In this document: positions 13,869-22,599 of the stretch, in pieces
How the letters are laid out: the number at the start of each line of letters is the position of its first letter
How positions within the stretch are numbered: the first letter of the stretch is position 1
Assembly (NCBI GenBank): GCA_934650975.1
Contig: CAKUFW010000014.1
Span: forward strand, 1 to 35,370
From: an uncultured Collinsella sp.
GTDB taxonomy: Bacteria > Actinomycetota > Coriobacteriia > Coriobacteriales > Coriobacteriaceae
Reading direction: 5' to 3'
DNA: 35,370 nucleotides
Position numbers and translations under genes: made by a program
Notes under the pieces: generated by a model
What the model was told of the DNA's origin: nothing
The model's input: the letters and a program-made list of their open reading frames with translations, nothing else
Database searches by the model: none

Positions 13869-15017
13869 CTAATCGGTTAATGCTGCGGATCGTTTTGGAA
13901 GGCTTGCGAGCATAGTGGTCCCGTTCTCGGAACTTGCTTCGACCTCTACAGCGCCACCGTGAAGTGCTGCAATCTCCCAAACGAGTGCTAGTCCGAGTCC
14001 TGCGCCGCCGTATGCCCTGCTGCGGGATTTGTCTAGACGAAAGAACGGCTGGAAGATGCTCTCTCGGTACTGCTCGGGTATTCCCGGGCCCTGGTCCTCG
14101 ACTCGCAGGAACACGCGGCTGTTGTTGTCGCAGATGGAGACGTTGACAGTCGAGCCGGGGCGGCTGTAACGGATGGCATTTTCGACCAGGTTAAACACCA
14201 GCCGATAGAGGAGCGTGTCGCTCCCGATTACTAAAGCGTCTCCAGCACAATTGAGGGCTATGCCCTTATTTTCGGCAAGTGGCGCAAGGTCGGTGAGGAC
14301 CTCTTCGGACAAGGGACCAAGTTCAACATCATCCTCGCAAGGAACGCTGCGGAGCTCACTCATCTCGAGCAACACCTTAGTCATCCGCGACATCCGCTCA
14401 GTTTGTTCTTGTAGCAGGCCGAGCAGCTCGGCTGTTTCGGGTTGCAAACCGGAGTGCTCGGAGATGAATAGTTCAATCTGTGCCTGCATAAGGGCGAGCG
14501 GGGTGCGCAGCTCGTGTGCGGCGTTGCCGGTAAACTGACGCTGTGCAGAGAACCCTTCGCCAAGACGGGCGATCATGTCGTTGAATGAGGCGCTGCATCG
14601 CTGTAGCTCGGTGGGTACATCTTTGCTGAGCTTAATTTCGCTTAGGTTGTCAGGCTGCACGCGCTCAACCTGGGCTGCAAAAGCCCGTAGCGGTTTAAGT
14701 GCACGGCCGCTCACAAAGTATGCCAGCGCGCCGCCAAGGAGTGTGACTCCAGCCGTGATGTACCAGGTTGTCGTGCCGAAAGACTCTTGTGCGTCGTTTA
14801 CGACGATCGTGACCTTTTCATCGAGGGTCGCTTTCGTTGGGTCGAACGCTTGGGGCGAATCTTCACCGGTTGCGTTAAAGGCCGAGATGTCACTGCCGAT
14901 GGCATCCATGTAGCGCATACCCGTATAGCCGACCAGGCAGTTCGTCAGCACGCACGCCGCGCACGTCAGCAGTGCCGTCATGATCGTTATGCGCCATTGC
15001 AGAGAAAGCCCCTTCAT
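13869..15017 (-). CDS. Membrane sensor histidine kinase
   Basis: 382 residues. Two membrane helices (about 9-30 and 86-104) enclose a small extracytoplasmic loop of about 55 residues. A HAMP-like linker (ALKPLRAFAAQVERVQPDNL) follows, then HisKA with the phospho-acceptor in NAAHELRTP (His168) and a HATPase_c domain with NLVENAIRYS, EDQGPGIP and GGAGLGLAL. It autophosphorylates and passes the phosphate to the response regulator encoded directly upstream. Its ATG overlaps that gene's TGA by four bases, so the two are co-translated. The pair is divergent from the CXXC/NapH/TlpA operon, which suggests that it senses envelope redox or thiol state and controls those genes; that is inference. Confidence 0.93.
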   Translation of the reverse strand: MKGLSLQWRITIMTALLTCAACVLTNCLVGYTGMRYMDAIGSDISAFNATGEDSPQAFDPTKATLDEKVTIVVNDAQESFGTTTWYITAGVTLLGGALAYFVSGRALKPLRAFAAQVERVQPDNLSEIKLSKDVPTELQRCSASFNDMIARLGEGFSAQRQFTGNAAHELRTPLALMQAQIELFISEHSGLQPETAELLGLLQEQTERMSRMTKVLLEMSELRSVPCEDDVELGPLSEEVLTDLAPLAENKGIALNCAGDALVIGSDTLLYRLVFNLVENAIRYSRPGSTVNVSICDNNSRVFLRVEDQGPGIPEQYRESIFQPFFRLDKSRSRAYGGAGLGLALVWEIAALHGGAVEVEASSENGTTMLASLPKRSAALTD

Positions 15018-15688
15018 TCGCCATCCTCCATAACGTAGCCTTCGCCGATTCGGTTGCGGATGGGGTCGTGTCCCAATGCGCCACGCAGCTTTTTGCGGAG
15101 TGACGAGATATGAACGCGGGTTGCGTTGCTAAAGCTGTTCACGCTGCTATCCCAAACGTGCTCGATAAGCTCCTCTTGACTTACCGGACGCCCCTGATTA
15201 AGCATCAGGTATTCCAAGATTCCCGTTTCCTTGCGCGTAAGAGATAAAGCCTCGCTGTTCACAGAAGCGATGCGCGCCTTGGTGTCAAAGCGGAGCTTTC
15301 CGCAGGTTAAAACTATGTCGCTTTGTGTAAAGCGTCTGAGGGTAAGGCTGCGAATCCTTGCCGCAAGCTCGTCCAGATGGAACGGCTTGGTGAGGTAATC
15401 GTTGGCGCCGGCATCGAGTCCGGCGACTTTATCGGATACTTCACCACGCGCGGACAGAATCAGTACCTTAGTCTCGCAGTCAGTTTTCCTAAGTTCCCTG
15501 AGTACGGTCATGCCGTCGATACGGGGAAGGTTGAGGTCGAGTACCACGAGGTCGAAGGCCTCAACGTTCAGTAGGTCGAGCGCCTCCTGTCCGTCGTGAC
15601 AGCAGTCGACGCTGTACGCCAAGTTTCGCAAACTGCGCGCGATTGCATCGCACAGCGCCCGCTCGTCCTCGACGATCAAAATACGCAT
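15014..15688 (-). CDS. OmpR-family response regulator
   Basis: 224 residues from the ATG at 15688, which has GAGGAG five bases upstream; an in-frame ATG at 15706 would add six residues before the canonical MRILIVEDE. The receiver domain has the acidic pocket EDE (7-9), phospho-acceptor Asp51 in VVLDLNLP, and a conserved ILSARG. The C-terminal winged helix reads LTRKETGILEYLMLNQGRPV, then EELIEHVW, RVHISSLRKKL and RIGEGYVM. It is the partner of the kinase encoded next on the same strand (4-base overlap). The 90-bp gap to the divergent redox operon probably holds promoters for both directions; I see a possible TATAGT at 15732-15737 on the plus strand but no convincing -35. Confidence 0.93.
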   Translation of the reverse strand: MRILIVEDERALCDAIARSLRNLAYSVDCCHDGQEALDLLNVEAFDLVVLDLNLPRIDGMTVLRELRKTDCETKVLILSARGEVSDKVAGLDAGANDYLTKPFHLDELAARIRSLTLRRFTQSDIVLTCGKLRFDTKARIASVNSEALSLTRKETGILEYLMLNQGRPVSQEELIEHVWDSSVNSFSNATRVHISSLRKKLRGALGHDPIRNRIGEGYVMEDGE

Positions 15689-15778
15689 AACAGTCTCCTC
15701 GCACATTTCAAATCGCGCTTAACACGGATTTTATAGTCGATATGGTCCAATGGTCGCGTAACGAAAGGAGTGGTCAGG

Positions 15779-15925
15779 TTGTTCAAAGCGGTAAAACCCG
15801 TGGTACAGGTCGCTTTGTTGATCGTCGGAATTGCCATGGTGTGCTTTGGCGTTATGCGTGGCGAGGCGGATGCCGTGCTGGCCAAAGCGATTAGGCTGTG
15901 CTTGGAGTGTATCGGAATTGGATAA
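15779..15925 (+). CDS. CD1871A-family small CXXC membrane protein
   Basis: 48 residues, starting with TTG at 15779 after AAGGAG at eight-base spacing. One membrane helix (about residues 8-26, VVQVALLIVGIAMVCFGVM) is followed by RGEADAVLAKAIRLCLECIG, ending in a CLEC motif (Cys41 and Cys44). This fits the small family NCBI names CD1871A family CXXC motif-containing protein, known from Clostridioides and other anaerobes beside NapH-like and thioredoxin-like genes. Its role is not known; the CXXC by the membrane suggests thiol-disulfide exchange or cluster binding. The next gene's TTG start lies inside its last codons, so they are translationally coupled. Confidence 0.82.
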   Translation: MFKAVKPVVQVALLIVGIAMVCFGVMRGEADAVLAKAIRLCLECIGIG

Positions 15926-16820
15926 AAGAGAAAACACTGCGTCGCATGTTTTGGCCCGATTTCGCGGATTGATTCAGGCGGCGGCGACGCTCATCACCAA
16001 CATTCACCTGCCAAACTTTGCCAAAGGCGGCATCTATCAGGGCGCGGGAAAAACAGTCTGCGTACCTGGACTTAATTGCTATTCGTGCCCCGCGGCAACG
16101 GGTGCGTGCCCCATCGGGTCGTTCCAGTCGGTGGTAGGTTCATCCAAGTTCAACTTTTCTTACTATGTTACCGGTACGCTCATTTTGCTCGGCGTGCTGC
16201 TGGGACGATTTGTATGCGGGTTTTTGTGCCCGTTTGGCTGGCTGCAGGAGCTGCTTCATAAGATCCCTGGCAAAAAGCTTTCCACGAAAAAGCTTAAGCC
16301 GCTCACGTACATCAAATACGTTGTGCTGCTGTTTGCCGTGGCGCTGCTGCCCGTCTTGGTGGTTAACGACGTGGGCATGGGCGACCCATTCTTTTGTAAG
16401 TACATCTGTCCGCAGGGTGTGCTCGAGGGTGCCATTCCGCTGGCAATTGCCAACGCCGGCATTCGATCTGCGCTGGGGCAGCTCTTTACCTGGAAACTTG
16501 CCGTTCTCATTGCCGTGGTAGTGCTGAGCGTTTTGTTCTACCGCCCTTTCTGCAAATGGATTTGTCCACTCGGCGCATTCTATGCGCTCATGAATAGGGT
16601 GTCCTTGTTGGGGATTCAGGTTGACGCGTGCAAATGCGTCTCGTGCGGCAAGTGCTCAAAGGTTTGTCAGATGGACGTTGATGTGGTCCGCGCGCCCAAT
16701 CATGCCGAATGTATCCGGTGCGGAAAGTGCATCGGAGCCTGTCCTGTCGATGCCATCAGCTATCGCTATGGCCTGGATGTGTCGGCGGAAAAGCTTCCCT
16801 TGACCGCCGATAAAAAGTAA
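15918..16820 (+). CDS. NapH/CcoG-like membrane 4Fe-4S ferredoxin
   Basis: 300 residues from a TTG at 15918 that overlaps the end of the CXXC gene; the more upstream ATG at 15831 gives an implausible Cys/Arg-rich leader in another gene's frame. Membrane segments alternate with CX3CP motifs typical of the NapH/NosR C-terminal family: CGFLCPFGW, CKYICPQGV and CKWICPLGAF. The C-terminus carries two ferredoxin sites, CKCVSCGKCSKVCQMDVD and CIRCGKCIGACPVDAI. An early Cys cluster (CVPGLNCYSCP, then GACPIGSF) is also present. It would move electrons across or along the membrane, here probably to the TlpA-like lipoprotein encoded downstream. No nitrate reductase genes are near, so a Nap role is unlikely. 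Confidence 0.88.
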   Translation: MDKRENTASHVLARFRGLIQAAATLITNIHLPNFAKGGIYQGAGKTVCVPGLNCYSCPAATGACPIGSFQSVVGSSKFNFSYYVTGTLILLGVLLGRFVCGFLCPFGWLQELLHKIPGKKLSTKKLKPLTYIKYVVLLFAVALLPVLVVNDVGMGDPFFCKYICPQGVLEGAIPLAIANAGIRSALGQLFTWKLAVLIAVVVLSVLFYRPFCKWICPLGAFYALMNRVSLLGIQVDACKCVSCGKCSKVCQMDVDVVRAPNHAECIRCGKCIGACPVDAISYRYGLDVSAEKLPLTADKK

Positions 16821-16849
16821 ACAAGCTTCGACAAAACGGAGGAATGACT

Positions 16850-17821
16850 ATGAAGCTTTCTAAGATTGCGGCCCTGTTTATGGTGCCGGTGCTGGCCTTG
16901 TGCCTTGTGGCATGTTCGGCGCCCGGTGGCAATGCGAGCGAATCTGCGAGTTCCGATCCTAAGATCGCAGAACTCACTGCGCAGAAGCCGGCCAATGCCG
17001 ACGAGGCCGCCGAGCTGTATGCGAAGCTCATGCAGAAGGAGAACGAGATCTTTTCGAGTGATAACGCGCTGTGGGAAAAGGTATTCAATGCAGCAAATAA
17101 AGAGTCGACAATGATCGAGGACGGCAGCAATTACGGCGATTTCCTGCTCAAGACCATCGACGGCGCCAAGGACGAGTTTACGGCAGATGAGCTTAAGACG
17201 CTCAAGGCCGGCGCGCAGCAGATCAAGGAGATCGAGGACAAGCTCGAGAGCCTGGAAAAGAAGTTCCCCGGCTGTGGAAGCACGCCGAGCGCAGGCGAGA
17301 GCGTCGACGCTTCGACCGCTGGCATGACGGCTGGCGCCAATGCTTCGAGCGAGGCGACGAAGTTCCCTAGCTTTACGGGCAAGGACCTGGACGGCAACGA
17401 CGTGAGCAGCGACGAGCTGTTCTCTAAGAGCAAGGTCACCGTCATGAACTTCTGGTTCACCACGTGCAAGCCGTGCGTGGGCGAGCTGGGCGATCTTGAG
17501 GATCTGAATAAGGAGCTTGCCGAGAAGGGCGGCCAGGTCGTGGGCGTCAATTCCTTTACGCTCGATGGCAACAAGGGCGAGATTGCAGATGCCAAGGACG
17601 TGCTGAGCAAGAAGGGAGTGACGTATAAGAACATCTGGTTCAAGTCGGATAGCGAGGCCGGCAAGTTTACGTCAAATCTGTTCTCGTTTCCGACAACGTA
17701 TGTCATCGATCAGAATGGCAACATCGTAGGGGATCCAATCGTGGGAGCCATCAGCTCCGCCGAGCAGCGCGCAGCACTCGACAAGCTTATTGACCAGGCG
17801 ATTGCGAATAGCGAGCAGTAA
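16850..17821 (+). CDS. TlpA/ResA-like thioredoxin-fold lipoprotein
   Basis: 323 residues. The ATG at 16850 is chosen over 16844 because GGAGGA lies at 16838-16843. The signal peptide ends in LVAC (Cys22), a lipobox, so the protein is anchored outside the membrane. A helical, charged segment of about 130 residues (with paired cysteine only at PGCGST) precedes a TlpA-like thioredoxin domain with FWFTTCKPC (Cys206 and Cys209) and the cis-proline loop SFPTTYVID. It would catalyse extracytoplasmic thiol-disulfide exchange, with reducing power perhaps supplied through the NapH-like protein and CXXC protein of the same operon. A strong terminator follows. Confidence 0.9.
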   Translation: MKLSKIAALFMVPVLALCLVACSAPGGNASESASSDPKIAELTAQKPANADEAAELYAKLMQKENEIFSSDNALWEKVFNAANKESTMIEDGSNYGDFLLKTIDGAKDEFTADELKTLKAGAQQIKEIEDKLESLEKKFPGCGSTPSAGESVDASTAGMTAGANASSEATKFPSFTGKDLDGNDVSSDELFSKSKVTVMNFWFTTCKPCVGELGDLEDLNKELAEKGGQVVGVNSFTLDGNKGEIADAKDVLSKKGVTYKNIWFKSDSEAGKFTSNLFSFPTTYVIDQNGNIVGDPIVGAISSAEQRAALDKLIDQAIANSEQ

Positions 17822-17900
17822 AAAACGCGTAAAGCATAGCGAGGATCGTGTGTCGCTGTGCGAAGTAGTCCGCTACCTTTCAAGATAATCTCCACCATAT

Positions 17901-17928
17901 AGAGGTCCCGCTCGGGACCTCTTCTTTT
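17901..17928 (+). terminator. Rho-independent terminator of the redox operon
   Basis: AGAGGTCCC (17901-17909) pairs with GGGACCTCT (17914-17922) around GCTC, followed by TTCTTTT. Confidence 0.9.
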
Positions 17929-18074
17929 AGGCGCCGTCCCGTTCGTTTTTTGATGCGGTTCCCTACATTCCTCACTGGTGCCGGCAAAAAATGGGGATAG
18001 AGTAGGACAAACGCGTCGAATACGAACGGCGGGGGAGAGCGGGCAGGGTGCCTGCGCGGGAGAGGTTGCCGTCC

Positions 18075-21000
18075 ATGCTGGAGCTCAAAGGAATTTGCAA
18101 AAGGTACACTACGCAGTCGTTTACGCAGGTGGCGCTCGACAACGTAAGCCTGTCTTTTCGCGATAACGAGTTCGTGGCCATTCTGGGTCCCTCGGGCTCG
18201 GGTAAAACTACGATGCTCAACGTTATTGGCGGACTCGACCACTTTGACTCGGGTGATCTGCTCATCGACGGCATTTCGACCAAGGACTTTCACGATCGCG
18301 ATTGGGATGCCTACCGCAACAACCGCATCGGCTTTGTATTCCAGAGCTATAACCTCATTCCGCATCAGACCATTTTGGAAAACGTCGAGTTGGCGCTTAC
18401 GCTTACGGGTGTGGGCCATGCCGAGCGTCGTCAGCGTGCGCGCGAGGCGCTTGAGGCAGTTGGCCTGGGCGAGCATGTGAACAAGCGCCCGAGCCAGCTT
18501 TCGGGCGGACAGATGCAGCGCGTGGCTATTGCCCGTGCTCTGATCAACGACCCCGAGATCGTGTTGGCAGACGAGCCGACCGGCGCCCTGGACTCGACAA
18601 CGTCCGTACAGGTCATGGACTTGCTCAAGGAGGTTGCGCGCGATCGCCTGGTCATCATGGTCACACACAATCCCGAGCTGGCGTACCAGTACGCCACACG
18701 CATCGTTAACCTGGCAGACGGCAAAATCACCGATGATTCCGACTCCTTCGACGTTGCCGAGGCTACGCGCCGTGAGGCCAAGCCCACGCGCAAAACCTCG
18801 ATGAGCTTTGTGACGGCTTTGGGGCTTTCGGCACGCAATCTCATGACCAAGAAAGGCCGCACGGCCATGACGGCCTTTGCGGGCTCGATCGGCATTATCG
18901 GCATCGCGGCGATTCTGGCGCTCTCAAACGGTGTGAACAACTACATTAAAAATGTCGAGGAGGATACGCTGTCGAGCTATCCGCTTACCATCTCCAAGCA
19001 GGATTACGACCTGTCGTCCATGATGGGCGGGCAAGGGGCTGCAGAGGATGACGGGGGAGCGGGCGGCGCTTCCGACAGTGAGGACGATTCGGTCAAGAAG
19101 TCTGATAAGATTCCCGTGGTCACGGCCGTAAAGGATATGTTTGCGAGCGTTAAGTCCAACGATATGACGAGCTTTAAGGCGTGGCTCGATGACGGGGGCG
19201 ACGGCATCGATAAAGAGGTCAACGCCATTCAGTACGGCTACGGTGTATCGCCGGTTGTCTATCGTGCCGGGAAGGGCGATGAGAAGCCTGTCCGGCTGGT
19301 GCCCAACGCCATGACCGAGGCCATGAGCGGAGGCGCGAGCTCAGCGGCAACGGTGAGCATGGAATCCATGGGAACCTCGGTCTTTAACGAGATGATCGAC
19401 GACCAGAGCTTGCTCGACAGCCAGTACGATGTCATGGCGGGGCATTGGCCTACGTCTGCTAACGAAGCCGTGATGGTGCTTTCGAGCCGTGGAACGGTGG
19501 GCGATTACACGCTCTATAGCATCGGTGCGTTGGATATCGATGAGCTTAACAATCTGGTTAACAGCGCTATGACGGCTGACGGTGGCGTCGAAGCGCCCGA
19601 GACCGGTACCGACTTTACCTACGACGATGCGCTGTCCACGACGTTTAAGGTGCTGTCGCCGGTCGATGCGTATCGCAAAAACGAAGAGACCGGCATGTGG
19701 ACTGACATGTCTGGCGACGCCGACTTTATGACGGCCAAGGTTGCCGACGGCATTGACGTGCGTATTGTGGGCGTGGTGCGACCTAACGAGACGGCCAATG
19801 CGAGTGCATTGTCTCCGGGCATTGCCTATACGCATGCACTGACTCGCCAGCTTATGGAGCGTGCCGCCGATTCGCAGATTGTGCAAGAGCAACTTGCCCA
19901 TCCCGAGACGGATGTCTTTACGGGCAAAACCTTCGACGAGCTGCAAGGCGAGGCCAAACAGGGCGTGGATCTGGGCAGTATGTTCAGCGTGGATGAGGCG
20001 GCGCTGAAGAGCGCGTTCTCGTTCGATGCGTCTGCGCTCTCGGGCGCTGCCGGCGGTATGGACCTTTCTGGTATCGACTTATCCGGGCTGGACATTGACC
20101 TTTCGGGCGTTGGGAAGGACATCGACTTCAGCGACATCATGGCCAAAGCGCCAACCCCAGATTTTTCGGGTATCTTTGACGGTCTGGAACTTACGCCCGA
20201 GCAAATGCAGCAGGTGGGAACACTAGCCAACCAGCTGTTTGAGGGCTTTTTGCAGTCTGATCAGTTTAAGGCGCTGTCGCCCGAAGATCTTGAGGACGCG
20301 TCAAAGCTTGCTTCCGCGTTCTCGGCGTATCTTGAGAGCGATGCAGCAGCCCAGCAAATCCTGGCCCAGCTCAAGGCGCTCGGAGGCGATGCCCTGGCCG
20401 AGCGCCTGCAACAGGCGATGACCGACTATGTGCAAAAGCAGCTGGCTCCGTATCTGCAGCAGGCTATGGATCAGGTGATGAAGTCGATCAGCGATCGGAT
20501 TGCGGCGACGGTGTCAGCTCAGCTCAAGGCGGGCGCGGCAGGGCTCATGGGCCAGATGGCGACGCAGATGTCATCGAGTTTTGCCAACCTGGCGAGCGCT
20601 ATGCGTGTGGATGCGAGCGCCTTTGCGCGTGCCATCCATTTCAACATGGACGCCGAGGACCTGAGTTCGCTCATGATGAGCTATGCCAAGGCTTCGAAGC
20701 TCACCTACGAAAACAATCTGACCACGTTGGGCTATGCGGACGAGGCAGACCCCATCTCGGTCAAGATTTTCCCGCGCGACTTTGAGGCCAAGGAGCGCGT
20801 GCTCGATCACATCGATGCTTATAACAAGCAGGTCAAAGTCGCCGGCCACGACGAACAGGCCATCTCGTACACCGACTACATGGGCATCATCATGGGCTCG
20901 GTGACCGATATCGTGAACACCATCAGCTTGGTGCTCATCGCATTTGTGAGCATCAGCTTGGTCGTCAGCTCCATCATGATCGGCATCATCACCTACATCA

Positions 21001-21323
21001 GCGTACTGGAGCGCAAAAAGGAGATTGGCATCCTGCGCGCGATCGGCGCGTCAAAGCGCAACGTGGCCAACGTGTTCAATGCCGAGACCTTTATCGAAGG
21101 CCTTATCGCCGGTGTCTTTGCCATCGTCGTGGTGGTGCTCGTGAGCTTTCCGGTCAATGCCTGGGCACTTGCGAACAAGCAGGTTCCCAATCTAATGAGC
21201 CTGCCCGTGCAGGATGCCTTGGCGCTTATCGCGATTTCGGTGCTACTGACGGTCGTTGCCGGCCTGCTGCCGGCCCGCAGCGCGTCCAAGAAGGACCCTG
21301 TGGAGGCCCTGCGCTCCGAATAG
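18075..21323 (+). CDS. MacB-like ABC transporter, fused ATPase and FtsX-type permease
   Basis: 1082 residues. The ATPase domain spans about residues 1-230 with Walker A GPSGSGKT (38-45), signature LSGGQMQR (142-149) and Walker B IVLADEP (162-168). A first membrane helix ([20 protein letters not shown]) leads to an extracytoplasmic domain of about 680 residues, then three C-terminal helices typical of FtsX permeases, ending [11 protein letters not shown]. MacB-type transporters act on envelope substrates by mechanotransmission rather than classical transport. Its extracytoplasmic domain is much larger than that of MacB and includes a [15 protein letters not shown] stretch and an Ala/Gln-rich helical section. 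The ATG at 18075 fits the ABC fold; a GTG at 18048 would add nine residues. No regulator or partner is adjacent, so the substrate is unknown. Confidence 0.92.
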   Translation: MLELKGICKRYTTQSFTQVALDNVSLSFRDNEFVAILGPSGSGKTTMLNVIGGLDHFDSGDLLIDGISTKDFHDRDWDAYRNNRIGFVFQSYNLIPHQTILENVELALTLTGVGHAERRQRAREALEAVGLGEHVNKRPSQLSGGQMQRVAIARALINDPEIVLADEPTGALDSTTSVQVMDLLKEVARDRLVIMVTHNPELAYQYATRIVNLADGKITDDSDSFDVAEATRREAKPTRKTSMSFVTALGLSARNLMTKKGRTAMTAFAGSIGIIGIAAILALSNGVNNYIKNVEEDTLSSYPLTISKQDYDLSSMMGGQGAAEDDGGAGGASDSEDDSVKKSDKIPVVTAVKDMFASVKSNDMTSFKAWLDDGGDGIDKEVNAIQYGYGVSPVVYRAGKGDEKPVRLVPNAMTEAMSGGASSAATVSMESMGTSVFNEMIDDQSLLDSQYDVMAGHWPTSANEAVMVLSSRGTVGDYTLYSIGALDIDELNNLVNSAMTADGGVEAPETGTDFTYDDALSTTFKVLSPVDAYRKNEETGMWTDMSGDADFMTAKVADGIDVRIVGVVRPNETANASALSPGIAYTHALTRQLMERAADSQIVQEQLAHPETDVFTGKTFDELQGEAKQGVDLGSMFSVDEAALKSAFSFDASALSGAAGGMDLSGIDLSGLDIDLSGVGKDIDFSDIMAKAPTPDFSGIFDGLELTPEQMQQVGTLANQLFEGFLQSDQFKALSPEDLEDASKLASAFSAYLESDAAAQQILAQLKALGGDALAERLQQAMTDYVQKQLAPYLQQAMDQVMKSISDRIAATVSAQLKAGAAGLMGQMATQMSSSFANLASAMRVDASAFARAIHFNMDAEDLSSLMMSYAKASKLTYENNLTTLGYADEADPISVKIFPRDFEAKERVLDHIDAYNKQVKVAGHDEQAISYTDYMGIIMGSVTDIVNTISLVLIAFVSISLVVSSIMIGIITYISVLERKKEIGILRAIGASKRNVANVFNAETFIEGLIAGVFAIVVVVLVSFPVNAWALANKQVPNLMSLPVQDALALIAISVLLTVVAGLLPARSASKKDPVEALRSE

Positions 21324-21352
21324 TGTGGCAAAAGGACTGCTCCCTTTGCCGC
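21324..21352. repeat. Degenerate copy of the GTGACAAAGGGAC palindrome
   Basis: The stretch beginning TGTGGCAAAAGGACTG and ending TCCCTTTGCC resembles, base for base, the palindrome at 24643-24683. It begins directly after the ABC transporter stop codon, as the other copy begins directly at the LysR stop. It has no T-tract. Confidence 0.5.
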
Positions 21353-21377
21353 GTTGGGCGGCTTGCAAATCGAAGTT

Positions 21378-21547
21378 GAATGGTTTTCCCGAGAAGTGAA
21401 CGACCTATTTTGGACCCCCAGAGCATCCGCATTTTTCGACGTTAAAACCGCAGGATTTGAATGGCAAAACCGCAGGAAATAGCCTTCCAAAAGTGTCGAT
21501 GCTTCGGGGGTCCGATTTCACTCGTTCACTTCTCGGGAAAAGTATTC
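21378..21547. mobile_element. 170-bp MITE-like element with terminal inverted repeats
   Basis: TTTTCCCGAGAAGTGAACGA at 21384-21403 is repeated perfectly inverted at 21522-21541; allowing two mismatches the arms extend to GAAT at both ends. Further in, both arms carry GGACCCCC and AGCATC motifs. The centre holds AAAACCGCAGGA twice (21444-21455 and 21466-21477). It encodes nothing and sits between two converging genes. I see no transposase and no clear target duplication. Confidence 0.6.
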
Positions 21548-21622
21548 ACCTTCGTTTCGCTGGCGCGGCTGGAGGGATGGGTGATGCCGGTTTGCCTCGT
21601 TTCTTTTGGGCAGACCGCGGGT

Positions 21623-22372
21623 TTAGGCCTCCAGCGCGCCGTATTGCTCGTCGTCCACGGGTTCGAGCCGCTCGTTGCTTGTGTCCTCGTCGGGGAAACC
21701 GAATGCCAGGTGACTAAACCAACTATCGGCAGTGGCACCATGCCAGTGCTTGACGTTGGCGGGAATCTCGACGATATCGCCAGGGTGCAGGCGCTGCGCG
21801 GGCTTGCCCTCTTCCTGGTACCAGCCCTCGCCCTCGACGCAGATCAGCACCTGGCCGCCGCCCTTGCTTGCGTGGTGGATGTGCCAGTTGTTGCGGCAAC
21901 CCGGCTCAAACGTCACGTTGTGAATGGGCAGATAGTCGTCGGGGCCGGTGAGCGCCTTAAGATAGCTTTGACCGATAAAGTACTGGGCAAAGGCGGTATT
22001 GGGCATGCCAAGGCCAAAGAACCCGCCGTGACCGTCGGTGCGTGCGGTATCGTCGGCATAGACTTCCTTGGCCATGTTGAAGGCCGCCCAGGCGTTGGGC
22101 CAGCCGGCATAGAAGGCGACGTGTGTCAGAAGCTCAGCCATTTCCTCGCGCGTCACGCCGTTGGCGCGGGCGCTTGCAAGGTGGTACTTAAGCGAGCTGT
22201 CCGTAATGCCCTTGCCGATCAGCGCACTCACGGTCACGATGCTGCGCAACTTGAGCGGCAGCTGCGCCTCGCGATTCCAGATCTCGCCAAAAAGAATATC
22301 GTCGTTGAGGTGTGCGAACTCGGGCGCGAACTCGCCCAGAGCGTCGTGGCCTGCAGTCTGTTTTACGGTCAT
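21623..22372 (-). CDS. Carboxymuconolactone decarboxylase-like protein fused to a cupin
   Basis: 249 residues. Residues 1-110 resemble the CMD/AhpD-like fold (LKLRSIVTVSALIGKG, NGVTREEMAELLTHVAFYAG, WPNAWAAFNMA). It lacks the CXXC of AhpD peroxidoreductases. Residues 145-235 form a cupin with the metal-binding motif NNWHIHHASKGGGQVLICVE and PGDIVEIPANVKHWHGA. Such fusions are common in gut bacteria beside aldo-keto reductases; the substrate is not known. Its start follows the stop of the 71-residue gene by three bases, and AAAGGAG lies in that gene's last codons, so it is the third gene of the aldo-keto reductase operon, probably controlled by the divergent LysR protein. Confidence 0.9.
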   Translation of the reverse strand: MTVKQTAGHDALGEFAPEFAHLNDDILFGEIWNREAQLPLKLRSIVTVSALIGKGITDSSLKYHLASARANGVTREEMAELLTHVAFYAGWPNAWAAFNMAKEVYADDTARTDGHGGFFGLGMPNTAFAQYFIGQSYLKALTGPDDYLPIHNVTFEPGCRNNWHIHHASKGGGQVLICVEGEGWYQEEGKPAQRLHPGDIVEIPANVKHWHGATADSWFSHLAFGFPDEDTSNERLEPVDDEQYGALEA

Positions 22373-22375
22373 GGT

Positions 22376-22591
22376 TTACTCCTTTGCTTTGCATTCTTCT
22401 TGCAGGATGTGGATGAGGTAATCGAGAATTTCGAGCTTGCGCTGCTCGGCGTGAACGCGGTCGAGCAGGTCGCGGCGGTAGGTCTTAAGGCGGCAGATAC
22501 GGGCACACGTACTTGGCAGCTCGGAGAGCTCGCCGATGAGTGCATCGCAGCAGCCGGCGTCACGTAGGTTTGCGATGGTCTTTTCGTCCAT
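22376..22591 (-). CDS. Small conserved protein between the aldo-keto reductase and CMD-cupin genes
   Basis: 71 residues from the ATG at 22591, eight bases after the stop of the reductase gene. Highly charged and helical, with a Cys-containing N-terminal half (LRDAGCCDALIGELSEL, then CARICRLKTYRRDLL) and a C-terminal helix (EQRKLEILDYLIHILQEE). I recognise the pattern from small proteins in the same gene neighbourhood of other gut bacteria, but no function is known. The ribosome binding site is weak, so it may rely on coupling with the reductase gene. It directly precedes the CMD-cupin gene, whose Shine-Dalgarno lies in its last codons. Confidence 0.72.
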   Translation of the reverse strand: MDEKTIANLRDAGCCDALIGELSELPSTCARICRLKTYRRDLLDRVHAEQRKLEILDYLIHILQEECKAKE

Positions 22592-22599
22592 GTCGAGGC

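Noticed and set aside
21461..22567. Plus-strand frame of 368 codons across the MITE-like element and CMD-cupin gene
   Set aside because: Antisense to two real genes with coupled starts and no domain of its own.
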